Shown here one piece after another: positions 35,951 through 45,888 of a DNA stretch of 64,000 nt. The stretch is taken from the NCBI RefSeq assembly GCF_006861775.1, contig NZ_VDGG01000001.1:1-64000 (forward strand), in the 5' to 3' direction. A program made the position numbers and the translations under genes. The number at the start of each line of letters is the position of its first letter. The stretch's first letter is position 1. A model generated the notes under the pieces. It had not been told where the DNA came from. It ran no database searches and saw only the letters and a list, made by a program, of their open reading frames with translations. The DNA comes from Psychrobacillus soli (GTDB lineage: Bacteria; Bacillota; Bacilli; Bacillales_A; Planococcaceae).

Positions 35951-37210
35951 TTATTCTTTATAGCCCAATTCATAAAGAGCACCAATAAGTGCTTTCACAC
36001 CTTCTGCCAAATCTGCTGGCTCTGTAAATTCAGCCGGATTATGACTGATCCCTTTCAGACTTGGAACAAACAGCATAGCTGTCGGCACAACAGGAGCGAA
36101 AATTTGCGAATCATGCCCTGCACCACTGTGCATTAGCTTATAATTAAGGCCATTTTGTTTACACTGTTTTTCGATAAGTTCAACGACTTTTTGATCCATT
36201 GGAACTGGATCTTCATCCATCCACATATCGATATCCATTTCCACTTCATGTTCTTTAGAAATGTCTTGCATTCTCGCTGTCATTTGTTCTGTAAAAGAAA
36301 TAATGGCTTCTTTATCAGTATGACGAACATCAATTGTGAAAATGACTTTTCCTGGCACAACATTCACGATGTTCGGATAAGCTTCGAATTTTCCAACCGT
36401 CGTCACAAGTGGATCTCCGGTTTTTCTCGCCATCGAAATAATTTCATGAATCATTTGGCTCGCCGCAAAAACAGCATCTTTCCGATAACCCATTGGCGTT
36501 GTACCTGCATGATTAGCTTCACCTGTTATTTCTACCGTATACCGTCTTTGCCCGACAATGTTGTTTACTACACCAATTGCTATTTTTTCTGTTTCTAAAA
36601 CGCTTCCTTGCTCTACATGAACTTCTACGAAAGCTTTTAAATCTTTGCGAGGACCTTTTGATTCATCTGCGAACCCAAAGCCCGCATTTTTCATCGCTTC
36701 CACAAATGGAACACCTTCGAAGTCTTTGATGCTTTCCATCTCTTCACGTTTGGCTAAGCCGACAATGTTTTTGGAACCCCAAAACGAGTATGGAAAACGA
36801 CTTCCTTCTTCTTCAGCCATCGATACGATTTCGATGTTTCTTACTGGTTGACCAAAATGTTTTTTCAAATATTTCAATGCTATAATTCCAGCGACAATTC
36901 CATATGCGCCGTCAAAACGGCCGCCATTTGTTACAGTATCCACATGGGAACCAGTCAAAACAGTTTCGTTTGTGTTTTTCCCTGTTAACGTCCCAAATAA
37001 ATTTCCTATATCATCAAATCGAGCTTTCAGGCCTTCGTTTTCCATCCATTCTTTTAAAGCGTGTTGACCTTCAACCCACTCTTTTGTATAGAGTAAACGA
37101 GAAACTCCACCTTCCGGATCTTTTCCAAATCCAGCTAACCATTCAAGCTTGCCAGCTGTTTCTTCAGCTAAATTATCAAGCTGTTGTACAATATCTTTTA
37201 CTTCGTTCAC
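35951..37210 (-). CDS. allC: allantoate amidohydrolase
   Basis: A 419-residue M20-family hydrolase very close to E. coli AllC: TGSHVDTVTNGGRFDGAYG, MAEEEGSRFPYSFWGSKNI, HVEQGSVLE, GEANHAGTTPMGYRKDAVFA, MDEDPVPM and MHSGAGHDSQIFAP. It converts allantoate to (S)-ureidoglycine, CO2 and ammonia with Mn2+. It starts at GTG preceded by AGGATGG. It is upstream of allE in the same leftward unit. Confidence 0.94.
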   Translation of the reverse strand: MNEVKDIVQQLDNLAEETAGKLEWLAGFGKDPEGGVSRLLYTKEWVEGQHALKEWMENEGLKARFDDIGNLFGTLTGKNTNETVLTGSHVDTVTNGGRFDGAYGIVAGIIALKYLKKHFGQPVRNIEIVSMAEEEGSRFPYSFWGSKNIVGLAKREEMESIKDFEGVPFVEAMKNAGFGFADESKGPRKDLKAFVEVHVEQGSVLETEKIAIGVVNNIVGQRRYTVEITGEANHAGTTPMGYRKDAVFAASQMIHEIISMARKTGDPLVTTVGKFEAYPNIVNVVPGKVIFTIDVRHTDKEAIISFTEQMTARMQDISKEHEVEMDIDMWMDEDPVPMDQKVVELIEKQCKQNGLNYKLMHSGAGHDSQIFAPVVPTAMLFVPSLKGISHNPAEFTEPADLAEGVKALIGALYELGYKE

Positions 37211-37444
37211 CTATTTCACCATCCTTTTCTGCGCTATGTAATTTCTAAAATTAGTTTGGTAACGCTTCTATTGTTTGTAATACATGCGGATAGTATGCAC
37301 TGAATTGTCTTTCATTAACTTATAGCTCCACTCTTCATTTTAAACCTTGCTATTAAAATAGTCTTTAGCACTTTTAGATAAATATAGATATTTTATTTAT
37401 CCACTTTTGCTATTCTAGATTTACGTGCTAAATCATCATATTCG

Positions 37445-38821
37445 TCATTTTATTTGTAACTCAGTTTTATCAGTAACCGGGCTCGCTGTATCCTTTTGCT
37501 TCCCTTTTTCTTCATTCCCGTATTTATCCCATTTGAATAGGTTCTCTAATAGTAAAGCTAGAATGATCCCTACTAATAACCCACTACTCAATACTGGACG
37601 AATTACACTTGGAATCGTAATGAAATAAGTAGCAGGAAGGGTCATAATGACTACACCTACAAACAACGGTACAGCCGAACGATATACATTGACTGTATTG
37701 AACTCAACCTGTTTAAAGAAATTCAAGGAAGAATTTAAAAGAAGTAAATAAGAGACAAATAATGCTGCACTACCAATACTTAATGGAAGCTGTGAGAAAA
37801 AGTGACCAATCGGCGGTATCAGACCCATCACTAGGAACATAAATCCTCCAAGAACAAAAGGAATTCTTTTTATAATTCCTGTTTGGCTTAAGAAACCTAT
37901 GGAAGATACGTAAGGTGAATTTGGAACAAGCCCAAAAATGCCTGCGATAAAAGTGAAAATACCTGTAATTGTAAAGGAAGCTCTGTATTCCGATTTAGTC
38001 GTTTCCACCTGATACATACTTTCTGTTCCTTTTAAAGCGCCAAATGTATTTGCAGAGTTTAACAATCCTGCGATAACTGTCGTCATGATAATTCCTATGT
38101 CCCATGCAGGCTTCCCTAATGGAAATAGCTCAAGGCCAAACGAGGTTGCTTCACTAATAGAATTTTCCGGTTTGAAAATAAGCGCATAAATAATCCAACC
38201 ACCGATAATACCTATAAGTAAACCATAGCGTCGAACACTTGAAGGTGCCTTCACACTAATCACAATGACAATAATCGCTATTACGATTGATAACAAAGAT
38301 ATGGACACATCAATATGTGCATCCTTAGCCTGGTTACCAAATGGAATGCCTAACATCCCTTTTAAAAAGATACCAATTAATTGACATCCGAATAAAAACA
38401 TAAATACGCCCATTACGGCAGGTTTAAATAACTTGGCAATACGAGGTCCCAAACCTGTTATACCAATTAAAAAAGTCAAAATCGACGTAATGATAATTCC
38501 AACCGTTAAACTACCACCCAAAATAGGTAAAGGCATCCCTTGTGCCACAGCAGTAGAACAGAGCGTTAAAATTACACCCCACCATAGTCCGGATTGCCCT
38601 TCCATAATTGCGCGCTTATGCCCTAAAAACGCTTGAACGATACATGCCAATCCTGTCACGATAAAGGAAAGCTGAAGCATATTGACAATTGTGCCTGGCG
38701 AAAGCTCAAAAGCCGTTCCGACAGTTATCGGAATGACAACTATGTTTGTAAAAATAAAAAAGAGCCACTGTAACCCTGAAATCCAGTTGCTTGATTTTAA
38801 TAACTCGTTAATAACAATCAC
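37445..38821 (-). CDS. NCS2 family purine/xanthine permease (YbbY-like)
   Basis: A 458-residue membrane protein with about 12-14 helices and the nucleobase-cation symporter 2 fold: QGMPLPILGGSLTVGIIITSILTFLIG, NSANTFGALKGTE, FGLVPNSPYVSSIGFLSQTG. It resembles YbbY, found in the E. coli allantoin cluster. The substrate is probably a purine or ureide. The start is uncertain, because the only ribosome-like AAGGTGAT overlaps the GTG at 38821. A possible AUU three codons later would be better spaced. It precedes allC by 234 bases. Confidence 0.85.
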   Translation of the reverse strand: MIVINELLKSSNWISGLQWLFFIFTNIVVIPITVGTAFELSPGTIVNMLQLSFIVTGLACIVQAFLGHKRAIMEGQSGLWWGVILTLCSTAVAQGMPLPILGGSLTVGIIITSILTFLIGITGLGPRIAKLFKPAVMGVFMFLFGCQLIGIFLKGMLGIPFGNQAKDAHIDVSISLLSIVIAIIVIVISVKAPSSVRRYGLLIGIIGGWIIYALIFKPENSISEATSFGLELFPLGKPAWDIGIIMTTVIAGLLNSANTFGALKGTESMYQVETTKSEYRASFTITGIFTFIAGIFGLVPNSPYVSSIGFLSQTGIIKRIPFVLGGFMFLVMGLIPPIGHFFSQLPLSIGSAALFVSYLLLLNSSLNFFKQVEFNTVNVYRSAVPLFVGVVIMTLPATYFITIPSVIRPVLSSGLLVGIILALLLENLFKWDKYGNEEKGKQKDTASPVTDKTELQIK

Positions 38822-38914
38822 CTTTTCTTTTATGAATAAACAGCAACCTTAATATTTATTAGAACACCTACGAACGTATGTGAATCAGATGAATAATTAA
38901 ATCTCTTCATCTCC

Positions 38915-39224
38915 TCAAGGACTTCTTGCAAATTGCTGTTTGTCCACTACATACCGCATACCCGCAGAAGAGATGTATGAAACTTGTTTTGCGTCGCTTA
39001 AAGAAGAAATTTCTGCGCGATATCGTTCGTCCTTTTCGGTCATGTTCTGCCAAATAGATTTTAGCTGTTGTAAAAATGTTTAGTTCGTTCCACACTAACG
39101 CTAAAAAGACAGCACAAATCCTCTGTCGGCACAATACTCAAAGACTTCTTTGGTTCTAAGCCTTCATGATTGCGGACAAAGTTTTTCAATCCTTCCAATT
39201 TATCTAGAGCTAATACATCATCCT
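38915..39224 (-). pseudogene. frameshifted gene remnant
   Basis: Two protein-like segments in different minus-strand frames abut near 39065: LEGLKNFVRNHEGLEPKKSL...FYNS and then FLQQLKSIWQNMTEKDERYRAE...ARSP. One base change would join them into about 100 codons. There is no start signal, and upstream sequence has stops. The family is not recognised. It fills half of the 613-base gap between the NCS2 permease and pucR; the rest of that gap shows nothing recognisable. Confidence 0.45.
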
Positions 39225-39434
39225 AAGATGAACATGAGTCTAAAAATACTGGTTGGGACTATCCTTTTACTTTTAACCTTTAACTATTCTAGTCTACAGC
39301 TATCGATTAAAATTGTCATTGTTTAATATGGCTAATTTATACTTTGATTTTTGTTTACTTTTAACGTAAAATAAACGGCATAGAAGCAAGAGAAATTTTT
39401 CTTATGGAAATCTTTAAATAGAGAGGGTATTCGC

Positions 39435-41108
39435 ATGAAGACCATAAATGATTTATTTATATTGGAAGGCATGAAGGAAGCTGTTGTACTTGCAGGCCAT
39501 CGTGGTCTAACCAGAAATGTACAATCCGTAAATATATCCGATACGCCTGACGTGATCAATTTTTTAGCTGCAAACCATCTTCTTCTTTCAACCGGATATG
39601 CGTTTAAGGATGATACGGAGAAATTCTGCGAGTTAATCAAACAAATGCATGCCATGAATTGTTCTGGCCTTGTTATCAAAATTAATCGCTTCTTTCATCA
39701 GTTGCCATCCGAAGTAAAATTACTAGCCGATGACCTTGCATTTCCAATTATTGATTTACCGACTAATCATACATTGGGGGAAGTTTCCCGTCATATCTTG
39801 AATTATTTGAATGATCATGAGGCCGAGCAATTGTATTATGCCTTGCATGTACAAAGAGAGTTTTCCAATATGCTTATCAAAGGATACAGTTTAAGTGCTC
39901 TAATAGAACAATTAGGCTATCTTTTGGCACGTCCATCCCTTTTATTGAATCATAGGGGAGAAAAGATTGCTCAAAGTCATGATTTTGCAAAAGGATCCAT
40001 GCAGGAAATTAAACAAGAGATACTCCAGAAAGTGAAAGAAGATTTACCTGTTGCAAGAGAAGGGACGACTTTTTCAATTCCGTCAAGGGAACATCAAACC
40101 ATTTCGACTTTTCCAGTCCAAACGAAGCGTCAATATCCAAGTATGCTCGTCATTTTCGATTCACTCACCTTACCTTACCCTTCTTCCCAAATGGCAATTG
40201 AGCAAGCAGGCAATGTCATTTCGTTTACAATCATAAAAGAGCAAGCAATCGAAGAAAACTCTAGATTGTTAAAAAATAACTTCTTTGCTGATTTAATCGA
40301 AATGAAAATCCATTCCGACGAAGAAATATTTAGCCGTTCGAATTATTATGGGCTTCAAAAGGGAATGGAGAACGTCTGTGTAGTATGCACAATCGATGCG
40401 CAAGGGGAAATATATGAAACATTGCAGCTTTACGAAAAAAAAGTTGGAGAGTTGCATAATAGTGTGTACGATCAGCTGGAAGATGAGATTATTAATGAAA
40501 ATTTAGAAGCTACTTTATTCACAAAAGGAAAGTACTTCGCCATGATTTTACAATTCCCGAAATATACGGATGAAGAAATTAATACGATTACAAAATTCAT
40601 AGAAAATGTTCAAGCAAACTTTCATGGAGATTTCACTCTATCTTTCGGAGTAAGCCATTCAGTGCCATCGCTCAAAGAAATACCTACCGCTTATTATGAA
40701 GCTGTAGAAGCGATATTAACAGGATATGAACAAAACTTAAAAGGATTCATCAAATATTACAAAACAAGAGATTTGGAAGAATTGCTAAAATCCCTTCCTC
40801 GTAAAGACTTAAAAGCCCTTTATGAAACTACACTAAAATCATTAGCCTATCCTAAAACAAAGGAAGATCTGGAACTAATCAAAACGATTCAAGTTTACTT
40901 AGATGCCCAATGTGAGTTTTCAGAAACAGCTAGAAAGTTATTTGTTCATCGGAATACAGTGAAATATCGAATAGCAAAAACGGAGGAAGTACTTAACTGT
41001 TCCCTCCGCGACCCGGTTGACTCTTTGCGAATACGCGTAGCCCTTATCATCGGCTCCATTCTAAAAGAAGAGGATGAAACATTTAGTCAACGACAAGTGC
41101 AAGATTAG
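39435..41108 (+). CDS. pucR: PucR family transcriptional regulator, copy 1
   Basis: A 557-residue PucR protein. The N-terminal PucR domain (INDLFILEGMKEAVVLAGHRGLTRNVQSVNISDTPDVINFL) is followed by a GAF-like middle region and the C-terminal HTH (FSETARKLFVHRNTVKYRIAKTEEVLNCSL). B. subtilis PucR senses allantoin-type intermediates and controls purine catabolism. ATG follows GAGAGGG. It is the only plus-strand gene inside the 26-55 kb cluster, divergent from the NCS2 permease and convergent with allB1. Confidence 0.92.
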   Translation: MKTINDLFILEGMKEAVVLAGHRGLTRNVQSVNISDTPDVINFLAANHLLLSTGYAFKDDTEKFCELIKQMHAMNCSGLVIKINRFFHQLPSEVKLLADDLAFPIIDLPTNHTLGEVSRHILNYLNDHEAEQLYYALHVQREFSNMLIKGYSLSALIEQLGYLLARPSLLLNHRGEKIAQSHDFAKGSMQEIKQEILQKVKEDLPVAREGTTFSIPSREHQTISTFPVQTKRQYPSMLVIFDSLTLPYPSSQMAIEQAGNVISFTIIKEQAIEENSRLLKNNFFADLIEMKIHSDEEIFSRSNYYGLQKGMENVCVVCTIDAQGEIYETLQLYEKKVGELHNSVYDQLEDEIINENLEATLFTKGKYFAMILQFPKYTDEEINTITKFIENVQANFHGDFTLSFGVSHSVPSLKEIPTAYYEAVEAILTGYEQNLKGFIKYYKTRDLEELLKSLPRKDLKALYETTLKSLAYPKTKEDLELIKTIQVYLDAQCEFSETARKLFVHRNTVKYRIAKTEEVLNCSLRDPVDSLRIRVALIIGSILKEEDETFSQRQVQD

Positions 41109-41120
41109 TTCCTAACCAAC

Positions 41121-41158
41121 AAGAAATCCCAAACCTTAAACGGTTTGGGATTTCTTTT
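41121..41158. terminator. bidirectional terminator between pucR and allB1
   Basis: A perfect 15-bp stem AAGAAATCCCAAACC/GGTTTGGGATTTCTT has T residues on both sides, between convergent genes. Confidence 0.88.
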
Positions 41159-41159
41159 A

Positions 41160-42500
41160 TTATGCGTTCACTTTTTTAGAAGCCGTGATTTCTCCATTTT
41201 CAAATACAACTTCACCATTGGCAATTGTTGATTTGACTTTCCCTTTAAATGTCATACCTACATAAGGAGAATGTTGGTGACGATAGAATAAATCTTCATT
41301 CTTAAGTTCAAAGCTTTCATCTAAATTTACAATTGTTATATCAGCATCATACCCTTTAGCAATTGTCCCTTTGCTATCAAGCCCAAATAATTTCGCAGGA
41401 TTTGTCGCTGTTAAAGCTACAATTTTTTCTAAAGGAAGGTTCCGTTTGAAATACCCTTCTGTTAACATAACATTTAATGTCGATTGAGCGCCGGAGATTC
41501 CGCCCCAACCTTCGAAATAGTTATCTGTTATTGTTTTCATAGATGCAGGAGCTGGAGAATGGTCAGAGGCAATTACATTAATTTCCCCATTTGCAACCGC
41601 AACCCATAAATCTTCAACCTCATCTTCATCGCGTAACGGAGGGCAACATTTCGCCAATCCACCTTTTTCTTCAAGGTCTTTTACTGTTAAAGCTAAATAA
41701 TGCGCGCAAGTTTCAACTGTAATATCAACGCCTCTATCTTTCGCTGCTTGAATAACTTCAACGACTTTTCTACTACTTGCATGGACAACATGTACTTTAC
41801 AGCCAGTTGCTTCTGCATAAGAGATAATTCTTCTTACAGCTTCAATTTCAGAAATGATTGGCCTTGATTCAACAAAATCTCTTGCAGTCGTTTTACCTTG
41901 CTTTTGCTTTTCTTCCGCAAGTTGATCACAAATAACCGTGCTTTCAGCGTGAACAGCAAGACGAGAACCAAGAGAAGCGATTTCTTTCATCCCTTTGAAT
42001 ATCGTTTCATCGTCCACATGATTGAAATCAGCGATACCGCTCGGTGACATAAACGCTTTAAATCCGATGACACCATTCTCATGTAGTTCTTTTAGATCCG
42101 CAATATTTTCAGGCACCAGCCCACCCCAGTAACGAGGATTTACAATCGATTTTTCATCTGCACAAGCCTTTTTAAGATCTAAATTTTCTTTGTTGATCGT
42201 TGGCGGTGTGCTGTTTAATGGCATATCGAAGAAAGTTGTAACTCCACCAGCAGCTAAGCTTCGGCTTCCTGTTTCAAGCCCTTCCCATTCCGTTCTTCCA
42301 GGCTCATTAAAGTGGACATGCGTATCAATTAATCCAGGTAAAACATGAAGTCCTTCTGCATCGATTACTCGATCAGCTGAATCTTGAAGTGATTGACCAA
42401 TTTCTATGATTTTACCGTCTTTAATCGCAATATCCCCTTGAACAGTGGATTCTGCTGTAACAATTTTTCCGTTTTTAATGATTAAATCGTATGTAGACAT
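41160..42500 (-). CDS. allB: allantoinase, PucH-like form (copy 1)
   Basis: A 446-residue cyclic amidohydrolase with the full binuclear metal set: His61 and His63 in DTHVHFNEPGR, the carboxylated Lys148 in GFKAFMS, His184 in VHAES, His240 in VHASS and Asp313 in ASDHSPAP. EPGRTEWEG is characteristic of allantoinase. It opens the allantoin ring to allantoate. It is the last gene of the unit led by the permease genes, 75 bases after a second, different allantoinase. A near-copy lies at 50838. Confidence 0.93.
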   Translation of the reverse strand: MSTYDLIIKNGKIVTAESTVQGDIAIKDGKIIEIGQSLQDSADRVIDAEGLHVLPGLIDTHVHFNEPGRTEWEGLETGSRSLAAGGVTTFFDMPLNSTPPTINKENLDLKKACADEKSIVNPRYWGGLVPENIADLKELHENGVIGFKAFMSPSGIADFNHVDDETIFKGMKEIASLGSRLAVHAESTVICDQLAEEKQKQGKTTARDFVESRPIISEIEAVRRIISYAEATGCKVHVVHASSRKVVEVIQAAKDRGVDITVETCAHYLALTVKDLEEKGGLAKCCPPLRDEDEVEDLWVAVANGEINVIASDHSPAPASMKTITDNYFEGWGGISGAQSTLNVMLTEGYFKRNLPLEKIVALTATNPAKLFGLDSKGTIAKGYDADITIVNLDESFELKNEDLFYRHQHSPYVGMTFKGKVKSTIANGEVVFENGEITASKKVNA

Positions 42501-42575
42501 CTTTTATTCCTCCAAGCATGTATTTACCTTTGCCATTGACAAGTACGACAATGACAAAGGGACTGAACTAATCAA

Positions 42576-43931
42576 TTAGTTAGCAGAAATTAACTTTCCA
42601 ACTGGTTCTCCGACAATACCATTCTCTAAATCAAATACGACGTTTCCACGAACGATTGTTTTTGTTACGCGACAGTCGATTTTTCTACCTTCATATGCAC
42701 TATGTTTGTTTTTGTAGTAAAGGTCTTCTCTTTTAACCGTATACGACTGGTTAGGGTCTACTAAAATGATATCCGCATCTTTTGAAACAGCAATTTCACC
42801 TTTATGGGGAATGTTGAAACGTTCAGCTGGATTCGTTGCAATTAAGTCAACAAATTTATGAACAGCTAATCCACGTTGTTTAACAGCCAAGTCAAACATA
42901 AGATCGACGTTGTTTTGGGCACCGCTAATTCCACCCCAAGCTTCCCAGAGATTTCCTTGCTTTAAGTCCTCTGTACAAGGCGAATGGTCAGACGTTAACC
43001 AGTCAATATTCCCTTTTAGAAGCTCGTCCCATAATTTTGCTTGATCTTCTGCTTTTCTGATTGGAGGTTGACATTTTGCTCTAGGACCAATTTCATCAAC
43101 TTGCTCTGCAGTAAAGGCAAAATAATGTGGGCATGATTCAACTGTTACATCTACACCTTCTGCACGTGCTTTCAAGATAGTCTGTATTGCCTCTGAAGTA
43201 CTAATATGAACAAGATGCAATTTACAACCAGTTTCTTTAGCAAAAAGAATTGCACGCGACACAGCTTCTACTTCCGTAAAAATAGGACGTGATTCTGCAT
43301 ATTCTACTCCTGAATTTTTTCCTTCTCTTGCAAACTCTTTAGAAAGTCCAGATGTAACAGACGCATTTTCCGCATGGATACATAGAATTTGATCCAATTC
43401 AGCTAACTTTTGCATTCCTTTGTATAGTGTGTAATCATCCACATTTACGAAATCTTCCGGAATATCACTTGTAATATCGGATAAGAAGCATTTGAAAGCA
43501 AGAACACCAGCGTCTGCCAATTCTTTTAGGTTTTCTAGATTCTCCGGTACGAGTCCACCGTAAAATGCGTAGTCAACGTAGTTTTGGTTAACAGCTGCTT
43601 CCAACTTAAGATCTAACGCCGCTTTATTGATAGTTGCTGGTAGTGCATTTAGTGGCATTTCCACATAGCTAGTCGTTCCTCCAGCAGCTAGAGATTTTGA
43701 ACCTGTTTCAAAACCTTCCCACTCTGCACGTCCAGGTTCGCTAATGTGGACATGTGTATCGATCATTCCCGGCATAACATATTGTCCAGTTGCGTCAATA
43801 ACCTCTTTCGCCTCATCGGTAATCTGTTCAGCAATGCAAGAGATTTTTTCGTCTTTAATCCCGATATCCACTTTATAAACACCATCACGCAATACAACAT
43901 TTCCACCTTTAATAACTATATCAAATACCAT
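42576..43931 (-). CDS. allB: allantoinase, AllB-like form (copy 1)
   Basis: A 451-residue allantoinase with His60/His62 in DTHVHISEPGR, Lys147 in AFKCFLSD, HAENAS, VHISTSEA and TSDHSPCTEDLKQGN. HISEPGR, CPHYFAF and TKTIVRGNVVFD make it more like E. coli AllB than its neighbour is, so the two adjacent genes are distinct forms. It may differ in enantiomer preference or oxygen regime, which is an inference. AGAGGAG supports the ATG. A near-copy lies at 52215. Confidence 0.92.
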   Translation of the reverse strand: MVFDIVIKGGNVVLRDGVYKVDIGIKDEKISCIAEQITDEAKEVIDATGQYVMPGMIDTHVHISEPGRAEWEGFETGSKSLAAGGTTSYVEMPLNALPATINKAALDLKLEAAVNQNYVDYAFYGGLVPENLENLKELADAGVLAFKCFLSDITSDIPEDFVNVDDYTLYKGMQKLAELDQILCIHAENASVTSGLSKEFAREGKNSGVEYAESRPIFTEVEAVSRAILFAKETGCKLHLVHISTSEAIQTILKARAEGVDVTVESCPHYFAFTAEQVDEIGPRAKCQPPIRKAEDQAKLWDELLKGNIDWLTSDHSPCTEDLKQGNLWEAWGGISGAQNNVDLMFDLAVKQRGLAVHKFVDLIATNPAERFNIPHKGEIAVSKDADIILVDPNQSYTVKREDLYYKNKHSAYEGRKIDCRVTKTIVRGNVVFDLENGIVGEPVGKLISAN

Positions 43932-44012
43932 TTGAATTTCTCCTCTCAGCTATCAAAAAATATAATATAATTCACCATTTTTAACCAAACAATAATTTAA
44001 CCATTTCTTTCG

Positions 44013-45482
44013 TTAACTACTCTCTTCACTTAATTCTGGAGTTTTTTCTAAAATAGTTCCTTTTGAACGCGCAAATTCAAGCGCTGTGTAAAGGATAAAA
44101 GCTGTAATGATCCCTACAAACCAAGACATATCATAAAGTGGTTTTAAAAAGGGTACAAAATTGCCGATTAAACAAACAACACCTGCAATGATTGTGGTGA
44201 GAATCGCATTTATATTGAAACCATTTGTATAATGGTACTTACCCTTTTTGGCATCATATAATGCATTCAAGTCAATATTCTTTTTGGATAAGATGAAATA
44301 TTGAGCTAACATAATGCCCGTAACCGGTGCTAATATCCCACCAACAATATTTAAGAAAGTAAATACACTCGTTGCACTTTCCATCAGTTTCCATGGCATA
44401 GTCAGAATCCCAATGATCGCTGCAATGATTCCACCTGATTTGAAAGTGAGTTTTTTAGGAAATAGAGACGCCAATTGATATCCGGCAGGTACAATGTTTC
44501 CCGTAACATTAACCGATAATGTTGTTAAACATAAAGTAAGAACGGAAATAGCAATTGCAAACGTCCCATCAAATCGAGCTACAACATCAAGTACATTCCA
44601 TATTGGTGTCCCAAAAGCAATTTCTGATCCAACAATAATCGCGATACTCGCAACCGCAAATAAAATATATGCCACAATTACTCCGACAGTCTGTCCAATT
44701 GCTTGCACCTTCGTAGATTTCGCTAACTTCGTGAAATCTGAAACGTTTACAATCGGTGCTGCCCATGCTGCAGTCACTGCTGTTATAGCAGCAAAAAAGA
44801 TAATGAATTTATTTCCCGCGACTCCCGTGTTGGTATACGCTAAAATAGGGCCAAACCCACCAGCTAAGTTAATGGCCCAAATTGCCATTCCTCCAAAAAC
44901 AATATAAACAAGCGGTGAAAGGATATTCGTAAATTTCCCTAAGAACCCCATTCCCCCATATATTAAAGCAACATTAAATAACCAAAAAATTAAAAACGAA
45001 AGTAACCCTGGCAATGATAAACCCAATAAGTTCCAATCTCCACCTAAGGTTAAATACGTTGGCCAAAGCTTTCCTATTAAAATGGATAATGCTTGGCTTC
45101 CTGCGTACGTTTGAAAACCGAACCACATAATCGCCGAAATAACTCCCCTTAAAACCCCAGGAATCATCGCTCCTTTTGGCCCATACGATAAACGTAGCAA
45201 CATCGCAAACGGTAATCCGTATTTCGACCCTGCATGACCATTCAGAACTAGCATCAATGCTATGATTACAGAAGCAACCATTATAGCCCCGAAGACTTGC
45301 CCTACCGACATCCCTAAAGCAAAAAGACCACCAATAGCAACATAGTTTGGAATGTTATGAACAGAGCCCATCCAAACAGTGAAAAAATTCCCTATGCCCC
45401 AATTGCGATCCACTTCGGTCGTTGGCAAAACATCATTACTATAACCGTCAGCCGTTGCTTTCTCTCTATTAAAATGTTTCAA
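44013..45482 (-). CDS. NCS1 family allantoin permease (PucI-like), copy 1
   Basis: A 489-residue nucleobase-cation symporter 1 with about 12 helices: RNWGIGNFFTVWMGSVHNIPNYVAIGG, IMWFGFQTYAGSQALSILIG, WAAPIVNVSDFTKLA and NVTGNIVPAGYQLASLFP. It resembles B. subtilis PucI, an allantoin permease. It starts at TTG behind AGGAGG. It heads the permease-allB-allB order that is repeated at 53602. Confidence 0.88.
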   Translation of the reverse strand: MKHFNREKATADGYSNDVLPTTEVDRNWGIGNFFTVWMGSVHNIPNYVAIGGLFALGMSVGQVFGAIMVASVIIALMLVLNGHAGSKYGLPFAMLLRLSYGPKGAMIPGVLRGVISAIMWFGFQTYAGSQALSILIGKLWPTYLTLGGDWNLLGLSLPGLLSFLIFWLFNVALIYGGMGFLGKFTNILSPLVYIVFGGMAIWAINLAGGFGPILAYTNTGVAGNKFIIFFAAITAVTAAWAAPIVNVSDFTKLAKSTKVQAIGQTVGVIVAYILFAVASIAIIVGSEIAFGTPIWNVLDVVARFDGTFAIAISVLTLCLTTLSVNVTGNIVPAGYQLASLFPKKLTFKSGGIIAAIIGILTMPWKLMESATSVFTFLNIVGGILAPVTGIMLAQYFILSKKNIDLNALYDAKKGKYHYTNGFNINAILTTIIAGVVCLIGNFVPFLKPLYDMSWFVGIITAFILYTALEFARSKGTILEKTPELSEESS

Positions 45483-45732
45483 AATATACCCTCCTATAAT
45501 GATGCCAATAACTATCGAGAATTTCGGTTTCCTTCATTGAAGTAACTCTTGTCCTCGATTTAACAATAGGATTCATCGGCAATATGTGAATATCGCTGTT
45601 TTCACCCTTAGTAGTGTTATTACCATAATTGTTGACATCTTATTATACAAAATAAAGAGCTATTCTTCTTTAGTATAGTTAACTAAAAGAATCACCTTTT
45701 ATTATGTACATTGAATAAGGGAGGGTACCATT

Positions 45733-45888
45733 ATGTCCACTTCAAACAATCAATTGTTCAAAACAAACAATAAGAATACCTCATGGAGACATATTCTCGA
45801 TGAGGTATTCTTGAAATATTTTTATTTCTCGAAAATTGTTCCTTTTTTGAAACTTGAACCCTTAAAGGCATATTTCGATAGAAGGTAG
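45733..45888 (+). pseudogene. orphan plus-strand gene start
   Basis: AGGGAGGG with good spacing precedes an ATG and a frame beginning MSTSNNQLFKTNNKNTSWRH. The frame then runs through the terminator of the opposite permease gene and antisense into that gene. The strong ribosome site suggests the 5' stub of a lost gene. The rest of the 339-base gap 45483-45821 shows only the terminator. Confidence 0.25.
45772..45812 (-). terminator. terminator of the second NCS1 permease gene
   Basis: A perfect 13-bp stem AAGAATACCTCAT/ATGAGGTATTCTT lies 10 bases beyond the permease stop. The T-tract on the minus strand is interrupted, so read-through to the next gene is possible. Confidence 0.65.

Noticed and set aside
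36155-36598. A 147-codon plus-strand frame inside allC
   Set aside because: Antisense to a well-conserved enzyme; its composition is that of a shadow frame and no ribosome site is present.
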